Source of the DNA: Gammaproteobacteria bacterium
GTDB taxonomy: Bacteria > Pseudomonadota > Gammaproteobacteria > Pseudomonadales > Halieaceae
NCBI GenBank assembly: GCA_030427085.1
Contig: JAUHXH010000005.1
Coordinates: forward strand, 248,001-312,000
Direction of reading: 5' to 3'
DNA: 64,000 nucleotides
Shown: positions 1 through 8,501 of the stretch, in pieces
How the letters are laid out: every line of letters begins with the position of its first letter
Position numbering within the stretch: the first letter of the stretch is position 1
Position numbers and translations under genes: made by a program
Notes under the pieces: generated by a model
Told to the model about the DNA's origin: nothing
Seen by the model: the letters and a program-made list of their open reading frames with translations, nothing else
Databases searched by the model: none

Positions 1-155
1 AGCACCGTAGACTTACCGCAGCCCGAGTGCCCAATCAGGGACACAAACTCACCCTGCTGGATCTTCAGGTTAACGTTACGCAGGGCGCGAAATTTTTCGC
101 CGTTGGTATCGAATTCGATGCCAACATCACTCAGTTCAAGATATGACATGCTCAT
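1..155 (-). CDS. nrtD: Nitrate ABC transporter ATP-binding protein (partial, cut by window start)
   Basis: Only the first 51 or so codons are present. The N-terminus leads into a Walker A motif, GHSGCGKST, typical of ABC ATPases, so this subunit would energise import on the cytoplasmic face. Family assignment to NrtD/CmpD/SsuB rests on the preceding NrtA-like and NrtB-like genes. The start at 155 (MSMSYLELSD) is chosen because AGGAGGG lies 5 bases upstream; a second Met two codons in (149) is possible. The gene follows nrtB by about 10 bases, so it is in the same transcript. The Walker B and signature regions lie outside the window. Confidence 0.85.
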   Translation of the reverse strand, partial: MSMSYLELSDVGIEFDTNGEKFRALRNVNLKIQQGEFVSLIGHSGCGKSTV

Positions 156-165
156 GCTAACCCTC

Positions 166-1155
166 CTAGCGTAGTACTGCTTGTTTGTCCCAGCTCACCC
201 GGCGCTGCACCAGCAGCATCAGGCGATCAAGGATGAAACCAATGAAACCGATGGTAAGAACCGCCACCATAATGCGTCCCAGTGAATTGGAACTGCCATT
301 CTGGAACTCGTCCCAGACGAACTTGCCGAGCCCGGGGTTCTGCGCCAGCATCTCCGCGGCAATCAGCACCATCCAGCCAGTGGCCAGAGACAGGCGCAGG
401 CCGGTGAAGATCATCGGCACTGCGGCCGGCAACACGATCTTGCGCACATGCACCAGCGGCGACAGGGACATCACGCGACTAACGTTCACCAGATCGCGAT
501 CGATACCGGCCACGCCGACGGTGGTGTTGATCAGGGTCGGCCACAGACAACAAAGCGCCACGGTGATAGCCGAGTTCAGGAACGACTTTTCAAAGAAGGG
601 ATCTTCGGCGGTATAGGTCGCGCTCACCACCATGGTCACCAGCGGCAACCAGGCCAGCGGCGAAACCGGCTTGAAAATCTGGATGATGGGATTCATTGCA
701 CGATAAAAGCCACTGCTCAATCCACATAACAAGCCAAGTGGAATGGCAACCAGATTTGCTATAAAAAACCCTGCGGCAACAGTCACCAGGCTGGTAACAA
801 TCTGGTCAAGATATGTGGGCTTACCGGTGTAGCTACGAATTTTGATTTCCGCATCCGGATTGGCAGCGAGCTTTTTCGCGTTGCGCGCTTCCTGGCGCTC
901 ATAGAAGGCAACTTCCTTTTCCTGCTCGCGCTGATACTCCTGCGCCAGGTTGCCCACCTGCTCCCATACCTGCACCGGGCCGGGAAATTGGCCCAGTGAC
1001 GTGTCGATTCGATTGGCACCGAATTGCCACAGCAGCAGGAAACACAGAATGCCCAGGATCGGAAAAACTGCGGTTTCCACCACGCTGCGAACTTTCGGCA
1101 GTGAGAAGGGAATCGTGAGCGGCCGGGAGGCCGCTGACGTGCTTGATTCTGACAT
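166..1155 (-). CDS. nrtB: Nitrate ABC transporter permease
   Basis: Inner-membrane permease of a nitrate/nitrite-type ABC importer, about 329 residues. A first membrane segment lies near residues 30-50. A charged spacer rich in Glu/Arg/Lys follows, as seen in NrtB proteins. The binding-protein-dependent permease domain then carries the cytoplasmic EAA-like loop around GLRLSLATGWMVLIAAEMLA, which contacts the ATPase. The start at 1155 (MSESS) is preferred because AGGA sits 9 bases upstream; an in-frame ATG at 1176 has no clear ribosome site. It lies between nrtA and nrtD in one operon. Substrate choice between nitrate and related anions is inferred from the NasST neighbours. Confidence 0.9.
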   Translation of the reverse strand: MSESSTSAASRPLTIPFSLPKVRSVVETAVFPILGILCFLLLWQFGANRIDTSLGQFPGPVQVWEQVGNLAQEYQREQEKEVAFYERQEARNAKKLAANPDAEIKIRSYTGKPTYLDQIVTSLVTVAAGFFIANLVAIPLGLLCGLSSGFYRAMNPIIQIFKPVSPLAWLPLVTMVVSATYTAEDPFFEKSFLNSAITVALCCLWPTLINTTVGVAGIDRDLVNVSRVMSLSPLVHVRKIVLPAAVPMIFTGLRLSLATGWMVLIAAEMLAQNPGLGKFVWDEFQNGSSNSLGRIMVAVLTIGFIGFILDRLMLLVQRRVSWDKQAVLR

Positions 1156-1180
1156 GACTGATATTCCTGCGCTCATGGGC

Positions 1181-2572
1181 TTACAAGGTCTCGCTGCCTT
1201 TCAGGCCAATCGGGAACTGTTCCAGATAGGCGTTGGGCTTGGTGCCATCGAAAGTAATGCTGTCGATGAATTCGCTCTGCGGCGGACGGAAGCCGGTCTC
1301 GCTGGCAAACGTCGGGAACTCAGCCGCCGTCATTTCACCCTCTTCGATCAGTGCCTTGGCGGCCTTTTCATAGATGTCCGGGCGATAAACTTTCTTGGCT
1401 ACCTCGAAGTACCACTCATCGGATTTCGGCTCGGAAATCTGGCCCCAGCGACGCATCTGGGTCAGATACCACACTGCGTCGGAGTAGTAGGGGTAGGTAG
1501 CGTAGTAGCGGAAGAACACATTGAAGTCGGGAATCTCACGACGGTCGCCCTTCTCGTACTCAAAGGTGCCCGTCATGGAGTTGGCGATCACATCGTAGTC
1601 GGCACCCACGTACTCAGAGCGCGACAGGATCTCCACGGCGTCAGGACGGTTGGCGTTGTCGTTTTCATCCAACCAGCGCGCTGCACGCAGCAGGGCTTTT
1701 ACTACGCGAACCGTAGTGTTGGGGTATTTTTCGGTGAACTCCTTGTTCAGGCCGAATACTTTTTCCGGGTTGTTCTTCCAGATTTCGTAATCGGTGATCA
1801 CCGGCACGCCGATACCCTTGAACACTGCCTGCTGGTTCCAGGGCTCGCCCACGCAGTAGCCGTAGATGGTGCCCGCCTCCAGTGTGGCCGGCATTTGGGG
1901 TGGCGGGGTTACTGACAGCAGCGCCTCGGCACTGATCTGGCCGGAAATATCGCCTTTATGAGGCGCGTAAAAACCGGGGTGGATACCACCAGCCGCCAGC
2001 CAGTAACGCAGTTCGTAGTTGTGGGTGGATACCGGGAATACCATGCCCATATTGAAGGGCTTGCCTTCGCTGCGGTACTTCTCCACCACCGGCTTCAGGT
2101 AATCGGCCTTGATGGGATGCACCGGCTTGCCGTCTTCCATCGGCACGTACTCTTTCATGGCCTCCCACACGGCATTGGAGACGGTAATACCGTTGCCGTT
2201 CAGGTCCATGGAGAAAGGGGTCACGATGTGCGCTTCCGTGCCGAAACCGATGGTCGCAGCCAGAGGCTGGCCCGCCAGCATGTGCGCGCCATCGAGCTGG
2301 CCGTCAATAACACCGTCCAGCAATACTTTCCAGTTGGCCTGCGCTTCCAGAGTGACATAGAGCCCCTCGTCTTCGAAGTATCCGTTTTCGTAGGCGACCG
2401 CCAGGGGAGCCATGTCCGTCAGCTTGATGAAGCCGAACTTCAGCTCGTCTTTTTCTGGTTCACCCAGCGTTTCAGCCAGTGCAAGCTGGCTGGCGCCAGC
2501 GCTGATCAAGAGACTGCTGGCAAGCAGCCCCAGGCCGCGCCGAACAGTGGAAAGCAGTTGTGTGTGGTTCAT
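1181..2572 (-). CDS. nrtA: Nitrate ABC transporter periplasmic substrate-binding protein
   Basis: CmpA/NrtA family protein of about 463 residues that delivers nitrate (or a similar anion) to NrtBD. It begins with a signal peptide ([20 protein letters not shown], cleavage probably after ALA near residue 34). The mature part has family-typical stretches such as [19 protein letters not shown] and [13 protein letters not shown]. The start at 2572 is preferred over an upstream in-frame ATG at 2605 because GAGGGAG stands just upstream and the signal peptide then begins correctly. A long leader with hairpins and a candidate sigma-54 promoter precedes it, suggesting control by nitrogen status and NasT. 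Confidence 0.93.
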   Translation of the reverse strand: MNHTQLLSTVRRGLGLLASSLLISAGASQLALAETLGEPEKDELKFGFIKLTDMAPLAVAYENGYFEDEGLYVTLEAQANWKVLLDGVIDGQLDGAHMLAGQPLAATIGFGTEAHIVTPFSMDLNGNGITVSNAVWEAMKEYVPMEDGKPVHPIKADYLKPVVEKYRSEGKPFNMGMVFPVSTHNYELRYWLAAGGIHPGFYAPHKGDISGQISAEALLSVTPPPQMPATLEAGTIYGYCVGEPWNQQAVFKGIGVPVITDYEIWKNNPEKVFGLNKEFTEKYPNTTVRVVKALLRAARWLDENDNANRPDAVEILSRSEYVGADYDVIANSMTGTFEYEKGDRREIPDFNVFFRYYATYPYYSDAVWYLTQMRRWGQISEPKSDEWYFEVAKKVYRPDIYEKAAKALIEEGEMTAAEFPTFASETGFRPPQSEFIDSITFDGTKPNAYLEQFPIGLKGSETL

Positions 2573-2605
2573 GCGTACTCCCTCGTGGCATGTGCTCGAT
2601 TGCAC

Positions 2606-2656
2606 TGGCGCCCTCCCGCAGACTCAGTCTCGAAAGACCGAAGCTGCGGGGCGCCA
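2606..2656 (-). promoter_or_regulatory. Long GC-rich stem-loop in the nrtA leader
   Basis: The arms at 2606-2613 (TGGCGCCC) and 2649-2656 pair perfectly. After a small bulge a further GCAG/CTGC segment pairs, and an inner stem closes on a TTCG-like loop near 2629-2634. The structure ends about 34 bases before the nrtA start, and no T-run follows it, so it is not a standard intrinsic terminator. In nitrate operons controlled by NasR or NasT (ANTAR proteins), leader hairpins are the RNA target. That role is inferred here; the conserved ANTAR hexaloop pattern was not clearly found. Confidence 0.5.
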
Positions 2657-2669
2657 TTACCCCGGGGAG

Positions 2670-2686
2670 AACACCGGTGCGGTGTT
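2670..2686 (-). promoter_or_regulatory. Short leader hairpin upstream of nrtA
   Basis: AACACCG at one arm pairs perfectly with CGGTGTT around a three-base loop; a shorter stem with a larger loop is also possible. It lies between the candidate sigma-54 start site (about 2710) and the long stem-loop, so the leader would hold two hairpins in series, the general layout of ANTAR-controlled leaders. Function is inferred. Confidence 0.4.
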
Positions 2687-2720
2687 GGGTTTGTGGTTAA
2701 ACTAAATCTACTTTTTGGAT

Positions 2721-2736
2721 TACAAGTCCCGTGCCA
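2721..2736 (-). promoter_or_regulatory. Candidate sigma-54 (RpoN) promoter for nrtABD
   Basis: On the minus strand the bases read TGGCACGGGACTTGTA. This matches the -24/-12 consensus TGGCACG-N4-TTGCW except for T instead of C at -12. Transcription would start near 2710, giving a leader of about 140 bases before nrtA. The element is embedded in a perfect inverted repeat at 2722-2750 (AGTCCCGT and ACGGGACT arms). Nitrate assimilation operons in Klebsiella and Azotobacter use sigma-54 promoters, which supports the call. No convincing NtrC site was fixed upstream. Confidence 0.55.
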
Positions 2737-2804
2737 AAAAACGGGACTGTCTTAAAAATCAATTACTTAGGCTATTTTTGCAGTATTTTGCACACTGCAC
2801 AGCG

Positions 2805-4013
2805 TCACGCGCGCGATCCGCTTCGGTGCACGTTGGCGTGCAAAGGCACCAAATCGGTTCCCCAGTCGCCGCTGTTGTTGGGCGACCAGGGGGCGTTCTG
2901 CTGGCGTACGGTCTGGTAATCCCGCTGCGGGCAAGGCAGTTGCAGCATGCGGGCTGCCTCCCGGTAGAGATCAGTGCGATACGACTGCTGAACGATGCTC
3001 TGCGACGTATCTGCGTCCAGCGACTTGCCCAACAGGTCGCCGATCTGCTGCAGGAACCAGTCGCCACTGGAACGCCAGGGGAAACCGGCCTGATAGCGGC
3101 CAAACACATGAAAATCGGGCAGGTGTTGCGGCGGGCGATTGCGGGAAAAGGCGAAACGTCCACTGAGTGACGGCAGCAACTGCTGCTCCGGCATGTCGAG
3201 ATATTCCGGGCGCGCCAGCACTTTGGCACAAGCCAGGCGGCGATCTGGATGCGCGAGCCACAGGCTAGCCTCCATCACCGCCAGGCGCAGGCGCAGATGT
3301 GTGGCCGGATGCCGCTGGTGCCAGCCCGCCATCACCGCCAGTACTTTCTCTATTCCCTTGTGCCACAACTGGCAGGCGGTGGCCTGCACCTCACCCACGC
3401 CGTGTTGCACGGCGATACTGTTCCAGGGCTCACCAACGCAGTAACCGTCGATGATCCCCCGCGACAGGCTGTCCACCATTTGCTCCGGCGGCAGCACGAT
3501 GACACGTACATCCCGGTCCGGATCAATCCCGGCGCTAACCAACCAGCTTCGCAATAAAAAGGTATGGCAGGAGAAAGAATGTACTGCGGCGAAGGTGAGC
3601 TGCGCGCCCTCCTCCTCGATGTACTGGCGCAGGGCAGTCGCGGAACTGCGTGCGCTCAGTTCCGGTTGCGCCCCGCGTTTACGCAGTTCACTCGAGAGGC
3701 TGGTACTCACCGTGATGGCATTGCCATTGAGGCTGAGCGCCAGCCCGCTGAGAATTTCGGCTCGCAACCCACCCGCGCCCAGCGACGTTGCCAGGGGCAG
3801 GGGTGCGAGCATTTGTGCCGCGTCGAGATCGCCGGTAATCAAGCGATCGCGTAGATTCGCCCAGGACACTTCCCGCTGTAGCGTCACGTCGAGTCCATAC
3901 TTTTCGTAAAGCCGCAGTTCCTTTGCCATGACCAGTGGCGCTGCGTCGGTGAGACGCAGATAACCGATACTCAGGGAGCGCTGCTCCAGTGGTGGTAGTC
4001 GACTCAGGTCCAT
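2805..4013 (-). CDS. nasS: Nitrate sensor NasS (NrtA-like, cytoplasmic)
   Basis: About 402 residues, related to the NrtA binding protein ([20 protein letters not shown]) but without a signal peptide, as expected for cytoplasmic NasS. In the known NasS-NasT system NasS binds and silences the ANTAR protein NasT; nitrate binding releases NasT. The nasT stop overlaps the ATGATG start region, so the two are translationally coupled. The second ATG (4013) is preferred because AGGAGG then sits 5 bases upstream; the first (4016) would be only 2 bases away. The gene ends about 70 bases before the candidate sigma-54 promoter of nrtABD. Confidence 0.9.
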   Translation of the reverse strand: MDLSRLPPLEQRSLSIGYLRLTDAAPLVMAKELRLYEKYGLDVTLQREVSWANLRDRLITGDLDAAQMLAPLPLATSLGAGGLRAEILSGLALSLNGNAITVSTSLSSELRKRGAQPELSARSSATALRQYIEEEGAQLTFAAVHSFSCHTFLLRSWLVSAGIDPDRDVRVIVLPPEQMVDSLSRGIIDGYCVGEPWNSIAVQHGVGEVQATACQLWHKGIEKVLAVMAGWHQRHPATHLRLRLAVMEASLWLAHPDRRLACAKVLARPEYLDMPEQQLLPSLSGRFAFSRNRPPQHLPDFHVFGRYQAGFPWRSSGDWFLQQIGDLLGKSLDADTSQSIVQQSYRTDLYREAARMLQLPCPQRDYQTVRQQNAPWSPNNSGDWGTDLVPLHANVHRSGSRA

Positions 4014-4627
4014 CATGCCCTCCTGCGCTGCGTTCCGGCACAGCTCAGAATCTCAACCACCTCCTGGGCCGTTTCACCCAGGGTCCGGTTGCGATCCATC
4101 GCCAACTTGCGCAAGGTGGCAAAGGCTTCGTTTTCAGCGATTTTGTGCACATCCATCAACATGCCCTTGGCCTTCTCAATCAGTTTGCGTTCCTCGAGTT
4201 GGCGCCGCGTCTTGCTCAACTCGCACTTCAGTTCGTTGTACGTGGTGAATTGGGCCATCGCCACATCCACCGCTGCCCGCACGCGCACGGGGTTGATGTC
4301 TTCCGCCTGATAGGCGGTCACGCCGGCACGAATAGCATCGGTGATGAAGTCCTTGTCACCGGCCTCGGAAAACATCACCACGGGGCGCGGGTTATGTGAC
4401 GACACCACTGACAGGCTATCGAGAACATCGCGATCGGGAGAATCCAGCGCAATGATCACAGCGTCCGGTTCGTGCTGGGACATCTGATAGAGCAGACCGG
4501 CGGCAGTGGGAATGACCGAAATAACGGTAAAACCCACCTGCCCCAGCCCATCGGCCACCGCGGCAGCCCGTTCCCGGTCGTCGTCGACCAGAATCAGGCG
4601 TAACAGTTCGGTGGCCGCGTTTGGCAT
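4013..4627 (-). CDS. nasT: ANTAR-domain transcription antiterminator NasT
   Basis: 204 residues. The N-terminal receiver-like domain has the acidic cluster LVDDD (15-17) and an Asp at about 62 in the acceptor region. A helical linker leads to the ANTAR domain (roughly 135-197, with LEERKLIEKAKGMLMD). ANTAR proteins bind paired RNA hairpins in the leader of nitrate genes and let RNA polymerase pass a terminator. NasT activity is normally set by NasS rather than by a kinase, which fits the adjacent nasS. Its ATG overlaps the stop of the upstream porin gene (TGATG), so all three are probably cotranslated. Confidence 0.92.
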   Translation of the reverse strand: MPNAATELLRLILVDDDRERAAAVADGLGQVGFTVISVIPTAAGLLYQMSQHEPDAVIIALDSPDRDVLDSLSVVSSHNPRPVVMFSEAGDKDFITDAIRAGVTAYQAEDINPVRVRAAVDVAMAQFTTYNELKCELSKTRRQLEERKLIEKAKGMLMDVHKIAENEAFATLRKLAMDRNRTLGETAQEVVEILSCAGTQRRRA

Positions 4628-5862
4628 CAGAGTTTCAGCATCACCGTCATCCAGACCTTGCTGGTGTCGGTGTAACGGCTGCTGTCATCAGTGGAGAATT
4701 CGGCGTATTTGAGCTGCAGATTCAGGAGTTTATTGACGGGCCAGGTGGCCACCAGGTCGATTTCAGAACCGAAATCAGCACTGGAATCGGACGCCTTGAA
4801 GTCGTGGTAGAACGCGCCCAGTTTGACTGGACCTAGCGCCCCATTCACACCGACATACAGATCTTCGACGCCGTCACCGGGGGTCACCAGAAACTTGTCC
4901 GCCCAACCCTGGAACTTGTGCAGGGTAGCCAGTGGCGTTTTGAAGCCCACGCCATCACCCGCGCCCAGCACTTCATAACCCACCACGCCGGTTACGCCGG
5001 CGATTTTCATCCCCCCTTCCAGGAAGTAGTAGTCGGCGTCGTAGGTCAGCTGACTTTCACCCGCGTCCGATTGGGTAGCGTAGGCTGCCTTGGCTGTGAC
5101 GGGCCCCAGTTTGCCGCTGTACTCCACGCCAAAGGTGTCGCTGGAATTATTGGCGGAAACGTTGGGGGAGTAACCCTCGATCAGATCGATGTCCAGACCG
5201 TAGTAATAGGCGGCAAGGCTGTGGTTTTCAGCGATCTTCCAGTCCAGTCGGGCCAGGTTATTGGCACCGTGCCAATTGGCCGGTTGGGCGCCGTCATCAG
5301 GGCCGAAGATACGGTTCACGTTATAGACATAGGCGTAATCGAGTTTGAGGCCAGCCGGGCCCTGCCACAGCGCGCGGAAGCCATCGTAGGTCTGCTCGTT
5401 CTGACGCCAGGCCACGCCACCCACGAAGCGCTGGCTGCCGTGCAGGATGCGCTGGCGGCCGTAGGTACCGGAAGCGTCGCTGAAGGCGTATTTCACCCAG
5501 GCCTGGTTAACTTCGGTGCCTTCGGGGTCGGCCACTACGGGGTATTGGGTTTTACCATTGGTGGTGCTGTTGAAGTCATCGTCCCCGACGTAACTCACAT
5601 CATCAAATTCCGCCAGGAATGAAAATCCTTTGTAGACCGCGGAATTCAGCGTCAGACGGCTGCGTGCAGTAGAGGCCTTGGCATCATTGGCAATGCCGTC
5701 CTGGTCAACCCACTCGTAGCGGTACCGCACGTTTACGCTTGCCTTCCCTTTGCTGACCATACTCGCCAGATCTTCAACCTCTTCGGCACCGGCAGGGGCC
5801 GACAAGGCTGCACCGATCATTGCGGCAAGCGTGGTAACGTTAATTTTGGCTCGACTGGACAT
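4627..5862 (-). CDS. Outer-membrane porin, alginate-export/OprD-like barrel
   Basis: About 411 residues starting at MSSRAKINVT with a signal peptide cut near APAGAEE. A better-placed GAGGAG precedes 5862 than any upstream start, so a longer in-frame extension is rejected. The mature part consists of alternating short beta-strands with aromatic girdle residues (VRYRYEWVDQ, LKLDYAYVYN) and a final strand ending MTVMLKL, as in outer-membrane barrels. Close families are alginate_exp-type porins. Its place as first gene of the nitrate operon, with its stop overlapping nasT, suggests passage of nitrate or another small anion, but the substrate is not shown by sequence. The 289 bases upstream, to the divergent lipoprotein gene, hold no clear operator. 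Confidence 0.8.
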   Translation of the reverse strand: MSSRAKINVTTLAAMIGAALSAPAGAEEVEDLASMVSKGKASVNVRYRYEWVDQDGIANDAKASTARSRLTLNSAVYKGFSFLAEFDDVSYVGDDDFNSTTNGKTQYPVVADPEGTEVNQAWVKYAFSDASGTYGRQRILHGSQRFVGGVAWRQNEQTYDGFRALWQGPAGLKLDYAYVYNVNRIFGPDDGAQPANWHGANNLARLDWKIAENHSLAAYYYGLDIDLIEGYSPNVSANNSSDTFGVEYSGKLGPVTAKAAYATQSDAGESQLTYDADYYFLEGGMKIAGVTGVVGYEVLGAGDGVGFKTPLATLHKFQGWADKFLVTPGDGVEDLYVGVNGALGPVKLGAFYHDFKASDSSADFGSEIDLVATWPVNKLLNLQLKYAEFSTDDSSRYTDTSKVWMTVMLKL

Positions 5863-6151
5863 TGCATTTTCTCCTCTGGACACAGATAGCCCGCACTCAC
5901 CATCACAGGGATGGAGATGCAGGCTTCGTTGCCGTATCGCATAGTCGGGCCGAGTTGTTGGTGCGCTTACGCGCTCTCTGTAATTAGCTTTAGCAAGCAT
6001 CGGGCCAACTCGTGAATTAGCCCGTAAACTGTGGGGATTTCCAAATTTTGTGGGCTGAAGAAGATTTGGATTTGACCCAGGCTGGTGCAGGCACGCACCA
6101 TATCGCGACATATTGACGACAATTCAAACAATAAAACGAGGGTCTACTGGA

Positions 6152-7228
6152 ATGCGCAATCCACTCGCCGCCGCTGTACTGGCATCGGCTGTTCTCACCG
6201 GCTGCGGGCAGGCCCTGCCCCCCATCACCGATTGCAAGGCAGTGGGGGATATCACCCCCTACTGCGAAATGACGACCCCGGAAGACATCGCTGCCCTGCC
6301 CGATGGACGCCACCTCCTGCTGGCTCACTTTGGCGCCATGGGTGAAGCCAGCGGCAGCATCAGCCTGTTCGATACCAACACAGCCGAGCACGAGACCCTG
6401 TTCCCGCTAGACAACCCACCCGGCACGGTATCAACGGCAGTTTGGGGCGAAGCGAGCTGCACCTCACCGCCGGACGCCAGCTTCAGCCCCCACGGCACGC
6501 ACTTGCACCAGTTAGCCGATGGCCGCTGGCGCTACCTGGTGGTCAATCACGGTACACGTGAAGCAATAGAACTGTTCGAATGGCAAACGGCCGGGCCCAA
6601 TGCGGGGCTGCACTGGCGCGGTTGCGTGGAGGCGGCCCCCGACACTCTGGCCAACGATGTGGTGGGCCTGTCCAACGGCGACCTGCTGTACAGCCGCATG
6701 TATCACGTCAGCGACTCCCTGGCCATTCCCAAAGCCCTGTTGGGATTCAACACCGGTGAACTATGGCGCTGGAACCGGGAGCAGGGCCTGAGTGCGCTGC
6801 CCGACACGGCCGCAGCCATGCCCAATGGTCTGGAAGTCAGTGCCGACGAGCAGTTTGTGTTTGCCAATATGTATATGGAGCAGGAAGTCTGGCAGGTGCG
6901 GTTGAGCGATGGATCAGTGGTGGCGCGCTTTGAGGCCCGTCATCCCGACAACTCCGCATGGGGCTCCGACGGCCGCCTGTGGATTGCCTCACACGACATG
7001 CAATTCGCCGACATCATGAGCTGCATTCGCCACCCGGAAGTACCCTGCCCCGGTCATTTCGACATTCTGGGGCTCGACCCCGACAGTGGCGAGGTGAGCA
7101 AACTGTTCAGTCACGAGGGCGCACCGATGGGCGGTGCCACCGTGGCAGTTCCGCAGGGGGGCAAGGTCTACATGGGCTCCTTTGCGGGCGAGCGGATGAT
7201 ATCCGTACCCGACCTCGCGGCGCCCTGA
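6152..7228 (+). CDS. Lipoprotein with SMP-30/paraoxonase-like beta-propeller
   Basis: About 358 residues. The start MRNPLAAAVL gives a lipoprotein signal with lipobox LTGC (Cys18), so the protein is anchored to a membrane, probably facing the periplasm. An ATG further upstream (6113) would spoil the signal. The rest reads as repeated four-stranded blades with family-like phrases (AMPNGLEVSADEQFVFANMY, SAWGSDGRLWIASHD), as in SMP-30/gluconolactonase and arylesterase propellers. The likely role is hydrolysis of a lactone or ester, but no substrate can be named. It is followed by an exported dehydrogenase-like gene on the same strand. Confidence 0.65.
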   Translation: MRNPLAAAVLASAVLTGCGQALPPITDCKAVGDITPYCEMTTPEDIAALPDGRHLLLAHFGAMGEASGSISLFDTNTAEHETLFPLDNPPGTVSTAVWGEASCTSPPDASFSPHGTHLHQLADGRWRYLVVNHGTREAIELFEWQTAGPNAGLHWRGCVEAAPDTLANDVVGLSNGDLLYSRMYHVSDSLAIPKALLGFNTGELWRWNREQGLSALPDTAAAMPNGLEVSADEQFVFANMYMEQEVWQVRLSDGSVVARFEARHPDNSAWGSDGRLWIASHDMQFADIMSCIRHPEVPCPGHFDILGLDPDSGEVSKLFSHEGAPMGGATVAVPQGGKVYMGSFAGERMISVPDLAAP

Positions 7229-7330
7229 TCCTGGCCGGCCAGCGCACCGGGGGCGCACGCCAACTCCCCACTGTGGCTAGCCCGCCGTTCAGGGACTAAA
7301 CTCGACCTGATATCCCACACCGGAGTCACC

Positions 7331-8467
7331 ATGTCATTGCGTGTAGTTTGCTGCCTGCTTTTATCCCTGTTTTCGCTCGCTGCTGTTGCGGGCCCGCCCC
7401 CGGCTCCCGAAGCGCTGGCCATCATCGAACGCCTGCAATTGCGCGCTGCCAGCGAACGCATGGATTCACATGCCAACTGGGCTCCCAAACGGGTTATCGT
7501 GTCAGCGCCACCCCTGTTCACGCAGCTGGTGCCCGACTTCGCCGAGCGACTGCGTGCAGCGGCACCGGGCATCGAGCTTGATATCGACCAGTCGGGTCAG
7601 TGGGTGCCATCAAAGGAACAGCTGACCGGTGCTGACGCGCTGATCGGCCTGTGCATTCCACAGACCATCGCCCAGGTGGACAGCAACTTCCTCTGGCTGC
7701 ATTCGTACTTCGTCGGCATGGACCGCTGTGCCACCCTGACGGACGCCCAGATTACCAATCGGGTATTCACCAACGGCAAGCGTCTGTCCGGCCCCACCAT
7801 CGCCGAGCACGCCATCGCCATGATGTTTGCTATCAGCCGCGGTTTGCCGGCCTACCAGCGGGCGCAGGCCGAACACACCTGGGCGCGCGATGTTGCCGAC
7901 GATGTGCGCTTTGGCGAATTGGAAGGTAAAACCCTGCTGGTGGTCGGCCTGGGTGGCATTGGCACCGAAGTGGCGCGCCGGGCCCATGGCGTGGGCATGC
8001 GTGTTATCGCCACTCGCAACTCCTCCCGCAACGGCCCTGATTTCGTCGACTACGTTGGCCTGAGTGACGAACTCCATAAACTGGCCGGCGAGGCTCATGT
8101 GATCGTGAACGCACTGCCGCTCACGGAGAAAACCACAGGCCTCTTCGATGCTGAGTTCTTCGCCGCCGCACGCAAGGGCGCGATGTTCCTGTCGGTGGGA
8201 CGTGGCAAGAGTACGGTCACCACCGATCTGGTGGCGGCGCTTGAATCCGGACAGCTCTACGGTGCCGGCCTCGATGTTACCGACCCCGAACCCCTGCCCG
8301 CCGACAGCCCCCTGTGGGATATGCCCAATGTGATCATCACACCCCACACCTCCGCCGCCGGTGCGGACAGCTTGCGCCGCGGCGCCACTATCGCCATTGA
8401 AAACCTGCGGCGTTATGTTGCGGGCGAGCCCCTGCTCAATGTGGTGAACATGCAGGCGGGTTACTGA
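7331..8467 (+). CDS. D-2-hydroxyacid dehydrogenase family protein with signal peptide
   Basis: 378 residues. After an N-terminal hydrophobic signal (MSLRVVCCLLLSLFSLAAVA) comes a D-isomer 2-hydroxyacid dehydrogenase. The NAD-binding Rossmann motif is VVGLGGIGTEVARR (near 206), followed by the catalytic Arg in SVGRGK, the acidic site in DVTDPEPLP and the catalytic His in ITPHTSAAG. Family members are cytoplasmic NAD(P) enzymes reducing 2-ketoacids, so an export signal is unusual. All key residues look intact apart from Ser in place of the usual Asn before the Arg motif. It lies between a lipoprotein propeller and a DDN-family gene, and a shared pathway is possible but unproved. Confidence 0.85.
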   Translation: MSLRVVCCLLLSLFSLAAVAGPPPAPEALAIIERLQLRAASERMDSHANWAPKRVIVSAPPLFTQLVPDFAERLRAAAPGIELDIDQSGQWVPSKEQLTGADALIGLCIPQTIAQVDSNFLWLHSYFVGMDRCATLTDAQITNRVFTNGKRLSGPTIAEHAIAMMFAISRGLPAYQRAQAEHTWARDVADDVRFGELEGKTLLVVGLGGIGTEVARRAHGVGMRVIATRNSSRNGPDFVDYVGLSDELHKLAGEAHVIVNALPLTEKTTGLFDAEFFAAARKGAMFLSVGRGKSTVTTDLVAALESGQLYGAGLDVTDPEPLPADSPLWDMPNVIITPHTSAAGADSLRRGATIAIENLRRYVAGEPLLNVVNMQAGY

Positions 8468-8501
8468 CCACACGGCCCCGAATACGATCAGGAGACACAC
8501 C

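Noticed and set aside
950-1915. 321-residue plus-strand frame over nrtA/nrtB
   Set aside because: Antisense to two well-supported transporter genes with no recognisable motif.
2587-2600. GTGC-hexaloop-GCAC as an ANTAR target hairpin
   Set aside because: The stem is only four pairs and the loop AATCGA lacks the conserved G at position 4.
6082-6102. GGTGC-N6-GCACC as an NtrC site
   Set aside because: The half-sites are in the reverse order to the NtrC consensus TGCACC...GGTGCA, so it is not claimed.
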